From positions 61,893-125,892 of IMG/VR virus record IMGVR_UViG_3300047552_000880: a stretch of DNA of 64,000 bases. The stretch is one strand, 5' to 3'. A program made the position numbers and the translations under genes. The notes under the pieces are model-generated. The model saw nothing but the letters and a program-made list of their open reading frames with translations, did not search any database and was not told the DNA's origin. This DNA comes from a virus. Below are positions 25,535 to 33,680 of this stretch, in pieces. Each line of letters opens with the position of its first letter. Within the stretch, counting starts at the first letter, position 1.

Positions 25535-26388
25535 TTACAGGTACTCTGTACTCATAAGGATTCATTAGACTCTGTTTGGGTAAACCAAACCATAGTGTGC
25601 TCCGCACATCGCTACGCGATCATCCTTTATTTTTCTTTTTTCTTTTCGCGACTCCCTCCGGTCATACAGCGGTTGAGAAAAACAAAGTTACCCCGTTTCC
25701 GGGGGTAAGACGATGTTTCTCCCAACCACCGTATGATTTAAATCAGCATAGCTGATCATACATCGGCGTCGAATGAACTTAGTTTGATTTACAACCCCAT
25801 TCCTATCTCAGAATGTTTAGGTAGCGCGGTGATTAAACGCTTTACGTAGTTACCTCTATCACTGTGGGTACTGACAAGAAATCAAACGTCTTCCGGGTTA
25901 CTCAGTGTTCTACAGAACAAAATTCACTCCGGTTGTCAATACCGTGGCACGCCCGCAGGTGCCTCTGCCCACCCTATTTCAGATCATAGTGAGCTTACCC
26001 TACTCTTTCTTTCACCACCCGTTATCTACGATAAACTGAATTCGTGTTTTTCGGGAGGAACCATATCCTCTTGTGGTCTACTCGATTAGATGTAGTCAAT
26101 CCATTTAGCTATGTGGTCAACCCATAGCCTAAGTCATCAATGCTTCGTTACGCTGCCATTGACACCAGCTACAGACAGTTTAAGGAGTAGATTGCGGCTC
26201 CATCAACAGAACAGTAGTTTTAAGTGGTACTCGTCACTGATAAATAAAATGCAGTTTAGTGAGTATGCGGCTCAACAGATGGTACAGCAGAACAGTAGTT
26301 TTAAGTGGTACTCGTCACTAACTTGGATATTTATGTTTTCGATGAACTGGTATTTTAACGTGGTACTCGGCACGAACAGATGCTATTT
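25535..26388 (-). ncRNA. Candidate large structured non-coding RNA, read leftward
   Basis: About 0.85 kb with stops in all frames and dense stem-loops. On the minus strand it is purine-rich, with A-rich linkers (25622-25650) and a CCCCG-GAAA-CGGGG hairpin (GNRA loop, 25690-25706). Other stems: 25574-25590, 25595-25609, 25608-25620, 25671-25727 (GGTT/GAGAAA paired with TTTCTC/AACC), 25731-25761, 25906-25919, 25946-25963, 26022-26034, 26055-26070, 26109-26127. Long-range pairs: 25782-25790 with 25879-25887, and 26091-26100 with 26158-26173. A consensus promoter precedes it at 26395-26422. I cannot assign a family. Large phage RNAs such as GOLLD and ROOL are comparable in size. The 3' end is uncertain. 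Confidence 0.6.
26176..26374 (-). repeat. Direct repeats with conserved hairpin at the RNA's 5' end
   Basis: Two imperfect copies of a 63-68-base unit (26176-26238 and 26252-26319) share an exact 32-base core at 26207-26238 and 26288-26319, and a third, degenerate core lies at 26344-26374. Read leftward, each contains a 4-bp hairpin with loop CGAGTAC: AGTG/CACT in the first two and CGTG/CACG in the third, a compensated base pair. GAGTAC occurs twice more at the other end of the region (about 25537-25552). Confidence 0.75.
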
Positions 26389-26394
26389 ATCAAC

Positions 26395-26422
26395 ACTATA
26401 ACACAGAAAACGTTTGAGTCAA
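26395..26422 (-). promoter_or_regulatory. Leftward sigma70-type promoter for the structured RNA
   Basis: Read leftward: -35 TTGACT (26417-26422), 16-base spacer, -10 TATAGT (26395-26400) with the extension TGTGT, matching the TGTGATATAAT elements of this genome at 9 of 11 positions. Predicted start near 26388. It points away from uvsY. Confidence 0.7.
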
Positions 26423-26457
26423 CACATTGGTTGACACATTTTGAAAATAAATTATTT

Positions 26458-26898
26458 ATGCTTGATCATGAACAGCTTTTGACCGAATGGGAAACCGATT
26501 GTAAGGTTCCCTCTGATGCTCTGTTAGAGCGCATGTACAGACACCCCATCCTTCATAGCAAGTATCTTGGCTACCTACAGTCTTATAAGATCAGTAGTCG
26601 TAAGGTCACACTTCGCTATCAGAAACTCCGGCTCCTGAAGACCCGTTACTATAACGGAGAACTGTCAGAAGAAGAACTAATTGAGAACAATCTTAAACAG
26701 TACCTGTATAAGCGACCTTTGAAGTCGGAAATGGAATCTCTACTGGATGCCGATGCTGATCTTCAGAAACTTCAGGAACAGATTCTGTATATCGAGACTT
26801 TGATTCAGAGTACCGAGGCTATCATGAAAGAGTTGACTAACCAACACTATCTGTTCAAAAATATCATTGAACAGACCAAATATCTTACAGGGAATTGA
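26458..26898 (+). CDS. uvsY: UvsY recombination mediator
   Basis: 146 residues from the ATG at 26458; T4 UvsY has 137. UvsY loads the UvsX recombinase onto gp32-coated single-stranded DNA. The helical pattern with HSKYLGYLQSYKISSRKVTL, KLRLLKTRYYNGEL, RPLKSEMESLLDADADLQKL and a final ALKNI-type helix (LFKNIIEQ) matches the T4 family. An in-frame ATG at 26380 would add 26 residues but overlaps the leftward RNA promoter region and lacks a site. The chosen start also lacks a clear ribosome-binding site, so the exact start is uncertain. Confidence 0.85.
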   Translation: MLDHEQLLTEWETDCKVPSDALLERMYRHPILHSKYLGYLQSYKISSRKVTLRYQKLRLLKTRYYNGELSEEELIENNLKQYLYKRPLKSEMESLLDADADLQKLQEQILYIETLIQSTEAIMKELTNQHYLFKNIIEQTKYLTGN

Positions 26899-26899
26899 A

Positions 26900-27172
26900 A
26901 TGTTTAGAGGCGCAGTAACACTTGACAAAAATACTGTTATCAATTTTTTGAACTCACATGGAGTCGATCTTGTTCAATGGGTAGCGGATAAACTGGATAA
27001 CCCAAAGATCGTTTACATGCACAGTAACATTTTTGTGGTCGGCGAATCAACAGAATTTTCTGTTGCCAAATCTAGTATGGAATCTTACCCTCTTTACTCA
27101 CTGAGATTTTTTGGTGTTGATTTACTTGACTACGCTTTTGAGGAACTGAGATTTCAATCAGTGGTTCTATGA
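26900..27172 (+). CDS. Hypothetical protein between uvsY and uvsW
   Basis: 90 residues from the ATG at 26900, one base after the uvsY stop; it overlaps uvsW by ATGA. The product appears alpha/beta, with IVYMHSNIFVVGES in the middle. Wedged between two recombination genes, it may be translated with them. No family recognised. Confidence 0.65.
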   Translation: MFRGAVTLDKNTVINFLNSHGVDLVQWVADKLDNPKIVYMHSNIFVVGESTEFSVAKSSMESYPLYSLRFFGVDLLDYAFEELRFQSVVL

Positions 27173-28653
27173 CAGACATTATTATTCGTAAGGTCAATGA
27201 GACATATCTTGAAGTCGTATCTGACATGGATACGGCTTTCGTTATCTCTGATAGTTATAGTTTCAGACCAGATGGGTATCGATTCATGCCAGAGTATAAG
27301 GCAGGTCGATGGGATGGGTATATCAGAATGTTCAATATGGGAACCCGCAGAATGTTATTGGGTCTGAAAAATGATCTGATTCAATTCTGTGAACAAAGAA
27401 ATTACTCATATTCCCTTGAAAACTTCGACGATCAGTCACTGAATCTCTCTGACAGTGATGTAGATGCCTTTATTTCGCGTTTAAACGCCTTTGGAGGCGA
27501 TAAACCGTTACAGGTAAGGGGATACCAGCGGTATGCCATTAAAACGGCTCTAAACGCCTCTAGATCGATTTTAAAGGCAACTACTGGCGCAGGTAAATCT
27601 TTTATTCAATACGCGCTATCAAGATACCTTTCCGAAGAACTTGGACTAAAGGTTCTGATTCTTGTTCCAACAGTGGCGCTTACTACTCAGATGAAGAATG
27701 ATTTTGCTGATTATTCTTCTCGGTCTGATTGGTCTGCCGAAAAGAATGTTCATACAATCAGTGCTGGTCTTGATAAAGACACAGATAAACCAATTGTGGT
27801 CAGCACATTCCAATCTATCTATAAGATGCCAGTGGAATGGTATGAGCAGTTTGGGGCAATTATTGGCGATGAAGGTCATAAGATAAAGTCTTCTACAATA
27901 TCTTCGATCTTCATGAATTCAACTAAATGTAGATTCAAGATCGCCTGCACAGGCACATTGCACGATATGAAGTGTCACCTGAAGCAGATGATTGGGTTGA
28001 CAGGCGATGTAGTTGAAGTTGCTGATGCAAAGGATTTGATTGCCGAGGGTCAGTTGGTTCCATTGAAAGTATCTGGAATTATATTGACCTATGACAAAGA
28101 AGTTGCAAAAGCAATGAAAAAAGCTGACTATGAAACGGAGATAAAATACATTGTCACGAACACCAAGCGGAACAAGTTCATTGCGAATCTGGCGCTGAAA
28201 TGTAAGGGAACTACTTTACTTCTATATAGGTTCATTGATCTTCAGGGTGATCCGCTGTATAAGATGTTATGTGAAAGAACAGATAGAACTGTTCACTTCA
28301 TTGATGCCGATGTTGATAGAGAGACAAGAGAAGAAATCCGTCAGAGCGCAAATAAATCTGATGACGATATTATTGTTGGTAGCTACGGATGTATGAGCAC
28401 TGGCATCAATCTTCCTGCGATTGAAAACATCATTTTCTGTCATCCAGTGAAGTCCAAGATCACGGTTCTTCAGAGCATTGGTAGGGGTCTGCGGCTGAAG
28501 GAAGGTAAGACACACTGTAATCTCTATGACATTACCGATAATATGACGTATAATAGAAAGCAGAACACAACTTTCTCGCACTTCAGTGAGCGTGTTGGTA
28601 TGTACGGCTCAGAAGGGCACTCTGTTAAACTTATTACGATTCCATTTGAATGA
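27169..28653 (+). CDS. uvsW: UvsW superfamily-2 helicase
   Basis: 494 residues; T4 UvsW has about 500. UvsW unwinds R-loops and branched recombination intermediates and switches T4 from origin to recombination-dependent replication. Motif I is ATTGAGKS (137-144); motif II is DEGH (234-237), where T4-type helicases more often show DE(C/A)H. Also seen are ACTGTL (motif III), SYGCMSTGINLP and QSIGRGLRLKEGK (motif VI). The N-terminal 110 residues contain the double-stranded-DNA-binding pattern RPDGYRFMPEYKAGRWDGYI. Confidence 0.93.
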   Translation: MTDIIIRKVNETYLEVVSDMDTAFVISDSYSFRPDGYRFMPEYKAGRWDGYIRMFNMGTRRMLLGLKNDLIQFCEQRNYSYSLENFDDQSLNLSDSDVDAFISRLNAFGGDKPLQVRGYQRYAIKTALNASRSILKATTGAGKSFIQYALSRYLSEELGLKVLILVPTVALTTQMKNDFADYSSRSDWSAEKNVHTISAGLDKDTDKPIVVSTFQSIYKMPVEWYEQFGAIIGDEGHKIKSSTISSIFMNSTKCRFKIACTGTLHDMKCHLKQMIGLTGDVVEVADAKDLIAEGQLVPLKVSGIILTYDKEVAKAMKKADYETEIKYIVTNTKRNKFIANLALKCKGTTLLLYRFIDLQGDPLYKMLCERTDRTVHFIDADVDRETREEIRQSANKSDDDIIVGSYGCMSTGINLPAIENIIFCHPVKSKITVLQSIGRGLRLKEGKTHCNLYDITDNMTYNRKQNTTFSHFSERVGMYGSEGHSVKLITIPFE

Positions 28654-29069
28654 AACCAACATTACTGTCACTACTCACTGTCAATAGTGAGCAAATTCTT
28701 GGCGACTATCTTTTCGAGGAAACAGAACTGGATAAGGACACAGGCGAAAGTCTTGGCTATATCTATCTTCTGTTTCCGATTCGGATCATGCAACAGAGCA
28801 TGGTTCATCAGTCTTCAAAGGTGTCAACAATATTTGTTCCGCAACTGATGTTACCGTTCGGTAAGTCGAATGTTCATAAGTTCCGTAAAGACTTCTTTGT
28901 TCACATGACCATTTGTAGCGATTATGACCGCCGCTACTATAATAGCATCCTTGAGGAAATCCTTGCTGTTGAGACAAAGCGAAAATTGTTGTCTAGTTCT
29001 TACTTTGATCAGGTAGAATACGCATACAAGAAATTTGATATGCACCACGGAACCACAACAATTCAATGA
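28650..29069 (+). CDS. Hypothetical protein between uvsW and primase
   Basis: 139 residues, starting in an ATGA overlap with uvsW and ending in one with the primase gene. Mixed composition with a basic middle (GKSNVHKFRKDFFVH). No motif recognised. Coupling on both sides suggests a replication or recombination accessory, by context only. Confidence 0.65.
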   Translation: MKPTLLSLLTVNSEQILGDYLFEETELDKDTGESLGYIYLLFPIRIMQQSMVHQSSKVSTIFVPQLMLPFGKSNVHKFRKDFFVHMTICSDYDRRYYNSILEEILAVETKRKLLSSSYFDQVEYAYKKFDMHHGTTTIQ

Positions 29070-30079
29070 CAGCACTTTATATAGAAATCTCCTACTCAAA
29101 ACAAGTAGGGGCTGCTCTTGAGCGTTTTCGTGTAAAACGTGAATCTCCTTTTCTGGCAGCGGCTCGATGCCCAATCTGTGGCGACTCAGCTAAAAGTAAG
29201 TCAAAGACTCGTTTCATCTTCTATGAGCGAGAAAGTCATATCAATGTGATGTGTCATAATTGTGGCTACAGTAGCTCTGTTGTCACATTTCTGAAGAATC
29301 ATTACAACAGTCTCTATAACGAATATATCATTGAGAAATATAGAGTAACCGGAAATGATAGAGAAAAAGAAACATTTAAAATACCTGTCTCTGCGCCTGT
29401 CATTAAACCAAATTCATTAGATTTACCTCTGGTTAAAAATCTTCCGGTAACTCATATTGCGAGACAATATGTTGATTCAAGAAACTTGCCTGAATATGGG
29501 TTTCAATTTGCAGAAGACTTTTATGGGTTCTGTCAGCAATATAATAGTTCTATACCCGAGACTAAAAACAAAGAACCTAGACTCATAATTCCTTTCTTTG
29601 ATCGGAAAGGAAACGTATTTGCATTTCAGGGGCGCGATCTAACAGGAAAGAGCAAGCAAAAATATATTACCATCACGATTGATGACAAGACACCAAAAAT
29701 ATTTGGTATAGATCGTCTTGATGTTAAGCAGCCTGTTATCATTGTCGAGGGTCCAATTGATTCGTTGTTTCTTCCGAATTGCATTGCATCCGTGAATGCT
29801 TCTTTGGTTGCCACTGCCAAAAAGTTGACCGGAGTAATAAATAAAACCTCCACCACACTAGTCTATGATAATGAACCGAGAAATAAAATTATCGTAGAGC
29901 AGTATCAGAAGGCTATTGATGCCGGATATCCAATAGTCATATGGAGTAAAGAGTGCGAGGGGCTTAAAGATGTTAATGACATGATTCTTGCTGGAATCGA
30001 TGTTAAGAAGGTGATCAAAAAGAACACTTTTAGTGGTATAATGGCGAAGATAAAATTTTTGGAGTGGAAAAAGGTATGA
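29066..30079 (+). CDS. 61: DNA primase gp61
   Basis: 337 residues; T4 gp61 has 342. It makes RNA primers on the lagging strand with helicase gp41. An N-terminal zinc ribbon is visible (RCPICGDSAKSKSKTR, then VMCHNCGYSS). The TOPRIM-like core has VEGPIDSLFLPN and a following Asp-containing strand (TTLVYDNEPRN). The C-terminal GIMAKIKFLEWKKV overlaps the nrdA start. A TATAAT-like hexamer near 30038 might add an internal promoter for nrdA. Confidence 0.9.
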   Translation: MTALYIEISYSKQVGAALERFRVKRESPFLAAARCPICGDSAKSKSKTRFIFYERESHINVMCHNCGYSSSVVTFLKNHYNSLYNEYIIEKYRVTGNDREKETFKIPVSAPVIKPNSLDLPLVKNLPVTHIARQYVDSRNLPEYGFQFAEDFYGFCQQYNSSIPETKNKEPRLIIPFFDRKGNVFAFQGRDLTGKSKQKYITITIDDKTPKIFGIDRLDVKQPVIIVEGPIDSLFLPNCIASVNASLVATAKKLTGVINKTSTTLVYDNEPRNKIIVEQYQKAIDAGYPIVIWSKECEGLKDVNDMILAGIDVKKVIKKNTFSGIMAKIKFLEWKKV

Positions 30080-32856
30080 CAGATATTGTGATCGACACAT
30101 CACGTGATGAATTGTTTGATGAAATTTCCTTGGCGCGACTCAAGGACTCGTATATGATCGAAGGAGAAACAACTCCGCAAGAGCGTTATGCGTTTGTTTC
30201 AAAACAGTTTGGGTCAAACCCAGAGCACGCACAGCGATTATATGACTATGCGTCAAAACATTGGTTTGGATATTCAACCCCTATTCTTTCGTTTGGTCGA
30301 AATAAAGGTGGTTTACCCATCAGTTGTTTCTTGGTATCTGTTCCTGATACTAAAGCTGGATTAGTTGATTCTTTGTCCGAAACAAATTGGCTTTCGATGC
30401 TCGGTGGCGGCGTTGGTGTTTATTTTGCGACTCGTGGCGCAGACGAAAAATCTGTTGGGGTGATTCCTCATTTGAAAGTATATGATGATTCTTGCCTTGC
30501 GTTCAAACAGGGTTCGACCCGCCGTGGTTCATATGCTGCATATCTTGATATCAGTCATCCAGATATTATGGATTTTCTTGATATGCGCAAAGAAACCGGT
30601 GATCAGCGCCGCCGTTGTTTGAATCTCCACAATGCAGTGAATATTCCTGATTCTTTCATGAAATTGGTTGAGGGTCGAATGCTTGATCCTAAATTTGATG
30701 ATACATGGGAATTGAAAGACCCTGTGTCCGGTAAAGTACACGAAAAGGTCAGTGCTTCGGAATTGTGGATTAAACTGCTTGATCTTCGTGCAGGAGTCGG
30801 TCGTGGTGAGCCTTATATTCTTTTCACTGACAATGTTAATAATCAGGTGAAACCTGTTTTGCGTGAACGTGGATATAAAGTCAATCAATCAAATCTTTGT
30901 GTTGCGCCAGAAACTCAAATTTTGACAGAAAACGGATATGAAACAATATCTGATCTGGAAAACGAAACTGTATCTGTGTGGAATGGACAGGAATTTTCTA
31001 ATGTTATTGTTCGCAAGACCGGAGAAAATCAGAAACTGATCCGTGTTATCACAGATTCTGGGTTTGAACTTGAATGCACCCCATATCATAAGTTTTATGT
31101 CCATCAATATGTCAATGGCAAGAAAACTACTGTTGAAAAACGCGCTGGCGAATTGCTTCCCGGCGACAAGTTGATCAAGAGCGATTACCCTGTCATTGAG
31201 GGAACAGAGACTCTGGAATATGCCTATGACAACGGTTTTTATACAGCCGATGGTTGTCTTGAGGCTAGAGGTCAGCGCGTTTATCTCTATGGCGAGAAAC
31301 AAAAATTGAAACCATTCTTGTCGGATATCTATGGGAATTGGTGTGAGTCAAGTAACTGTGATCGTATAACTGCTACTACCAGAAAACTGAAGGACAAATA
31401 TTTTGTTCCTAATGGAGATTATACGATTAAATCTAAATTAGATTGGTTTGCTGGTTTGTGTGATGGTGATGGCACGGTTTGTCGGAACGGAGAATCTCAA
31501 TCTATTCAAGTTTGTTCTGTTCGTAAAGAATTCTTACAACAGGTTCAATTGATGCTGCAAACACTTGGTGTGTATTCAAAGGTAACAAAATCAGTTGATG
31601 CAGGCTTTCGCCAGCTTCCAAAGAATGACGGTTCAGGAGAAAAAGGTGACTATTTCTGTCAGACAACGTATCGTCTGATGATTGGTCAACGTTATATTGA
31701 AAAACTCATTTCTCTTGGTTTTAAGACACATCGATTGGTTCTGACCAATCATACTGGCAATCGTGAGTGTACCCATTTCATTAAGGTTGAAGCCATCATC
31801 GATGATGGTCGTTATGATGATACATATTGTTTCACCGAGCCAAAGCGACATATGGGCATGTTCAATGGTATGTTGACAGGTCAGTGCAACGAAATCATGT
31901 TGCATACCGATGCACAGAATACCGCTGTTTGCTGTTTGTCTTCGATCAACTTGGATCGTTGGGATGAATACAAAGACAATTATCAGTTTTTCCTTGATCT
32001 GATGGAAATGCTTGACAATGTGTTACAATACTTCATTGACAACGCACCTGACACAATTTCTCGGGCAAAATATTCTGCGATTCGAGAGCGTTCTGTCGGT
32101 CTTGGTGTGATGGGTTATCATTCATACTTGCAACAAAAAGGCGTTGCATTTGACAGTGCAGTTGCAAAGGCATATAACAAAAAGATTTTCAAAACATTCA
32201 AGGAAATGCTTGATCGTGCTAACATTGATCTTGGTTCTTCTCGCGGTTCTCCTGCTCTTTTAGAAGGAACTGGATTGAGATTCGCGCATTGTAGTGCATT
32301 GGCACCAACAGCATCGAATGCATTGATTTGCGGTAATGTGTCGCCTTCTATTGAGCCTTGGCATGCGAATGCTTTCCGTCAAGATACTTTGTCAGGTACT
32401 TTCATTCAGAAGAATAAGTATCTGAACCAGATTATCATTGAACTGGAAGCCGCAGGAAAATGTGATGCAGATGATGTGTGGAAGCAGATTGTTGCCGCAG
32501 ATGGTTCTATTCAAAATATTGATGTATTTGATGATCATACGAAGGAAGTCTTTAAGACAGCACCGGAGATTGAACAATTGATGTTAGTTGAACAGTTGAC
32601 AGATCGACAGCCATATATTGATCAAGGACAGTCTTTTAACATTTTTATTCGTCCAGACATTTCTATTCCTAAACTCCATGCGATACACTTCAACGTATGG
32701 AAAAAAGGTGGAAAGGGAATGTATTATGTAAGGTCAGAGAAATTGGCTAATGCAGAGAAAGTGAATGCAAAGGTAGTTCGAGTAAAATTGGAAGATGAAA
32801 TAGATATGAAGGCAGTTGCCAATGGTGATTTGGAATGTTTGGTGTGTAGTGGATAG
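30076..32856 (+). CDS. nrdA: Ribonucleotide reductase alpha subunit NrdA, interrupted by an intein
   Basis: 926 residues from the ATG at 30076 (AAAAGG upstream); removal of the 329-residue intein leaves 597. NrdA reduces ribonucleoside diphosphates to deoxy forms. Seen: PISCFLVSVPD (first redox Cys), GGGVGVYFATRG, QGSTRRGSYAAYLD, the active-site segment QSNL|CNEI (thiyl-radical Cys and Glu) interrupted by the intein, VGLGVMGYHSYLQQKG, and a C-terminal C921-L-V-C924 pair. No ATP cone is present, and only about 80 residues precede the first redox Cys, so the N-terminus is shorter than in E. coli NrdA (761 residues). Confidence 0.93.
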   Translation: MTDIVIDTSRDELFDEISLARLKDSYMIEGETTPQERYAFVSKQFGSNPEHAQRLYDYASKHWFGYSTPILSFGRNKGGLPISCFLVSVPDTKAGLVDSLSETNWLSMLGGGVGVYFATRGADEKSVGVIPHLKVYDDSCLAFKQGSTRRGSYAAYLDISHPDIMDFLDMRKETGDQRRRCLNLHNAVNIPDSFMKLVEGRMLDPKFDDTWELKDPVSGKVHEKVSASELWIKLLDLRAGVGRGEPYILFTDNVNNQVKPVLRERGYKVNQSNLCVAPETQILTENGYETISDLENETVSVWNGQEFSNVIVRKTGENQKLIRVITDSGFELECTPYHKFYVHQYVNGKKTTVEKRAGELLPGDKLIKSDYPVIEGTETLEYAYDNGFYTADGCLEARGQRVYLYGEKQKLKPFLSDIYGNWCESSNCDRITATTRKLKDKYFVPNGDYTIKSKLDWFAGLCDGDGTVCRNGESQSIQVCSVRKEFLQQVQLMLQTLGVYSKVTKSVDAGFRQLPKNDGSGEKGDYFCQTTYRLMIGQRYIEKLISLGFKTHRLVLTNHTGNRECTHFIKVEAIIDDGRYDDTYCFTEPKRHMGMFNGMLTGQCNEIMLHTDAQNTAVCCLSSINLDRWDEYKDNYQFFLDLMEMLDNVLQYFIDNAPDTISRAKYSAIRERSVGLGVMGYHSYLQQKGVAFDSAVAKAYNKKIFKTFKEMLDRANIDLGSSRGSPALLEGTGLRFAHCSALAPTASNALICGNVSPSIEPWHANAFRQDTLSGTFIQKNKYLNQIIIELEAAGKCDADDVWKQIVAADGSIQNIDVFDDHTKEVFKTAPEIEQLMLVEQLTDRQPYIDQGQSFNIFIRPDISIPKLHAIHFNVWKKGGKGMYYVRSEKLANAEKVNAKVVRVKLEDEIDMKAVANGDLECLVCSG
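30898..31884 (+). mobile_element. Intein in NrdA with DOD endonuclease domain and C-terminal Gln
   Basis: 329 residues, from Cys (codon 30898) to Gln (codon 31882), followed by extein Cys (31885). Splicing blocks: CVAPETQILTENGYETISDL, ECTPYHKFYVHQ, and DDTYCFTEPKRHMGMFNGML before TGQ|C. LAGLIDADG-like segments are YDNGFYTADGC and DWFAGLCDGDGTV. The C-terminal residue is Gln rather than Asn, a known minority class that includes some RNR inteins. The +1 residue is the catalytic radical Cys of NrdA. Confidence 0.92.
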
Positions 32857-32865
32857 CTGTTAAGG

Positions 32866-32904
32866 TTAAATAGTTCATGAAAGAGAAATTCATGAACTAT
32901 TTAA
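32866..32904 (+). promoter_or_regulatory. Perfect 16-bp inverted repeat at the start of the HNH gene
   Basis: Arms TTAAATAGTTCATGAA and TTCATGAACTATTTAA with a 7-base loop (AGAGAAA). Both possible start codons of the endonuclease gene (32877 and 32892) lie in the arms. In transcripts arriving from nrdA the hairpin would hide the start, a known way T4 homing endonuclease genes are silenced early. No T-run follows. Confidence 0.8.
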
Positions 32905-33648
32905 AACTGTATACACAACTTGTTACAACTCGTAAACAAACTAGGAATGTCAAGAAAGAAGTAAATTATGAGGTACATCACATAATACCACGTTGTCTTG
33001 GTGGTAGTGATTGTGCTGAAAATCTTGTGAAGCTGACATATCGAGAACATTTTTTTATGTCATAGATTGCTGGCGAAGTTATATCCATCAAATTCAAAAA
33101 TACAATATGCATTTTTGTGTATGTTGCGTGATCCGCATAACAAGCGCAACCTATCACCTCGAATGTATTCAACGATAAAAACATATTTTTCAAAGTTTAA
33201 GAAACAGCAGAGTATAGAAATGAACCCCGGAAAACATCAAAATTCTAGGAATGCTGCCAGATCACGTATGTTATCAGCGGAAAACCCCTCAAAAAAGAAT
33301 CCGCACAAAATTCATTCTGTGAAATCATGTTATATTGTAACTAACGATGGTATTATTGTGAGATTCCGTATGAAAAAAGATATGATTTCTTATTTTATGG
33401 AAATAACTGGACTATCACATGGTTCTATTAAAACTTATATACTGGATCGTAGGCTTGATAAGTTGAATGTAGTTGATATTGTCGTAGAAGAAAAAGAAAA
33501 TAACTCAGATACAGCGTCAATTGGTAGAAGATGGTACACAAATGGTTCAGAAAATCAATTTGTGTTTCCAGGAAACGAATCTTTTGGTTTTATACCTGGG
33601 TTGCATAAAAAATCTCACAGACGAAAGAAAGGCATTCCTGTGATATGA
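32877..33648 (+). pseudogene. HNH homing endonuclease gene split by a frameshift
   Basis: The first part (62 residues) has the HNH core YEVHHIIPRCLGG and ENLVKLTYREHF; it stops at 33063. The remainder runs from about 33067 to 33648 in the next frame. Removing one T from the seven-T run at 33050-33056 joins them as REHFLCHRLLAKLYPSNSK, the usual family sequence, giving about 251 residues from 32892. The C-terminal half has a SHGSIKTYI stretch and GRRWYTNGSENQFVFPG, typical of modular DNA-binding parts of phage HNH endonucleases. It is either a decayed gene, a programmed frameshift, or a sequencing error in the homopolymer. Confidence 0.82.
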
Positions 33649-33649
33649 T
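33644..33649 (+). promoter_or_regulatory. Possible promoter of nrdB
   Basis: TGTGATATGAT (33639-33649) matches the extended -10 used elsewhere in the genome at 10 of 11 positions; no good -35. It lies 31 bases before the nrdB start and would let nrdB be expressed separately from nrdA. Confidence 0.5.
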
Positions 33650-33680
33650 ACCCACTCATCCCAATTAAAAAGGAAAATAA

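Noticed and set aside
26207-26374. CRISPR-like array
   Set aside because: Only two exact repeats plus one degenerate copy, spacing of 81 and about 54 bases, and no cas genes.
25535-26388. Group I or group II intron
   Set aside because: No recognisable P-Q-R-S core or domain V, and the flanking genes are complete, so no split gene needs joining.
26111-26401. Open frame of 96 codons in the gene-free region
   Set aside because: It is read through the repeats (the same peptide appears twice), has no ribosome-binding site, and lies opposite the leftward RNA.
26380-26457. Upstream in-frame ATG of uvsY at 26380
   Set aside because: It adds 26 residues not seen in the T4 family and overlaps the leftward promoter; no ribosome-binding site.
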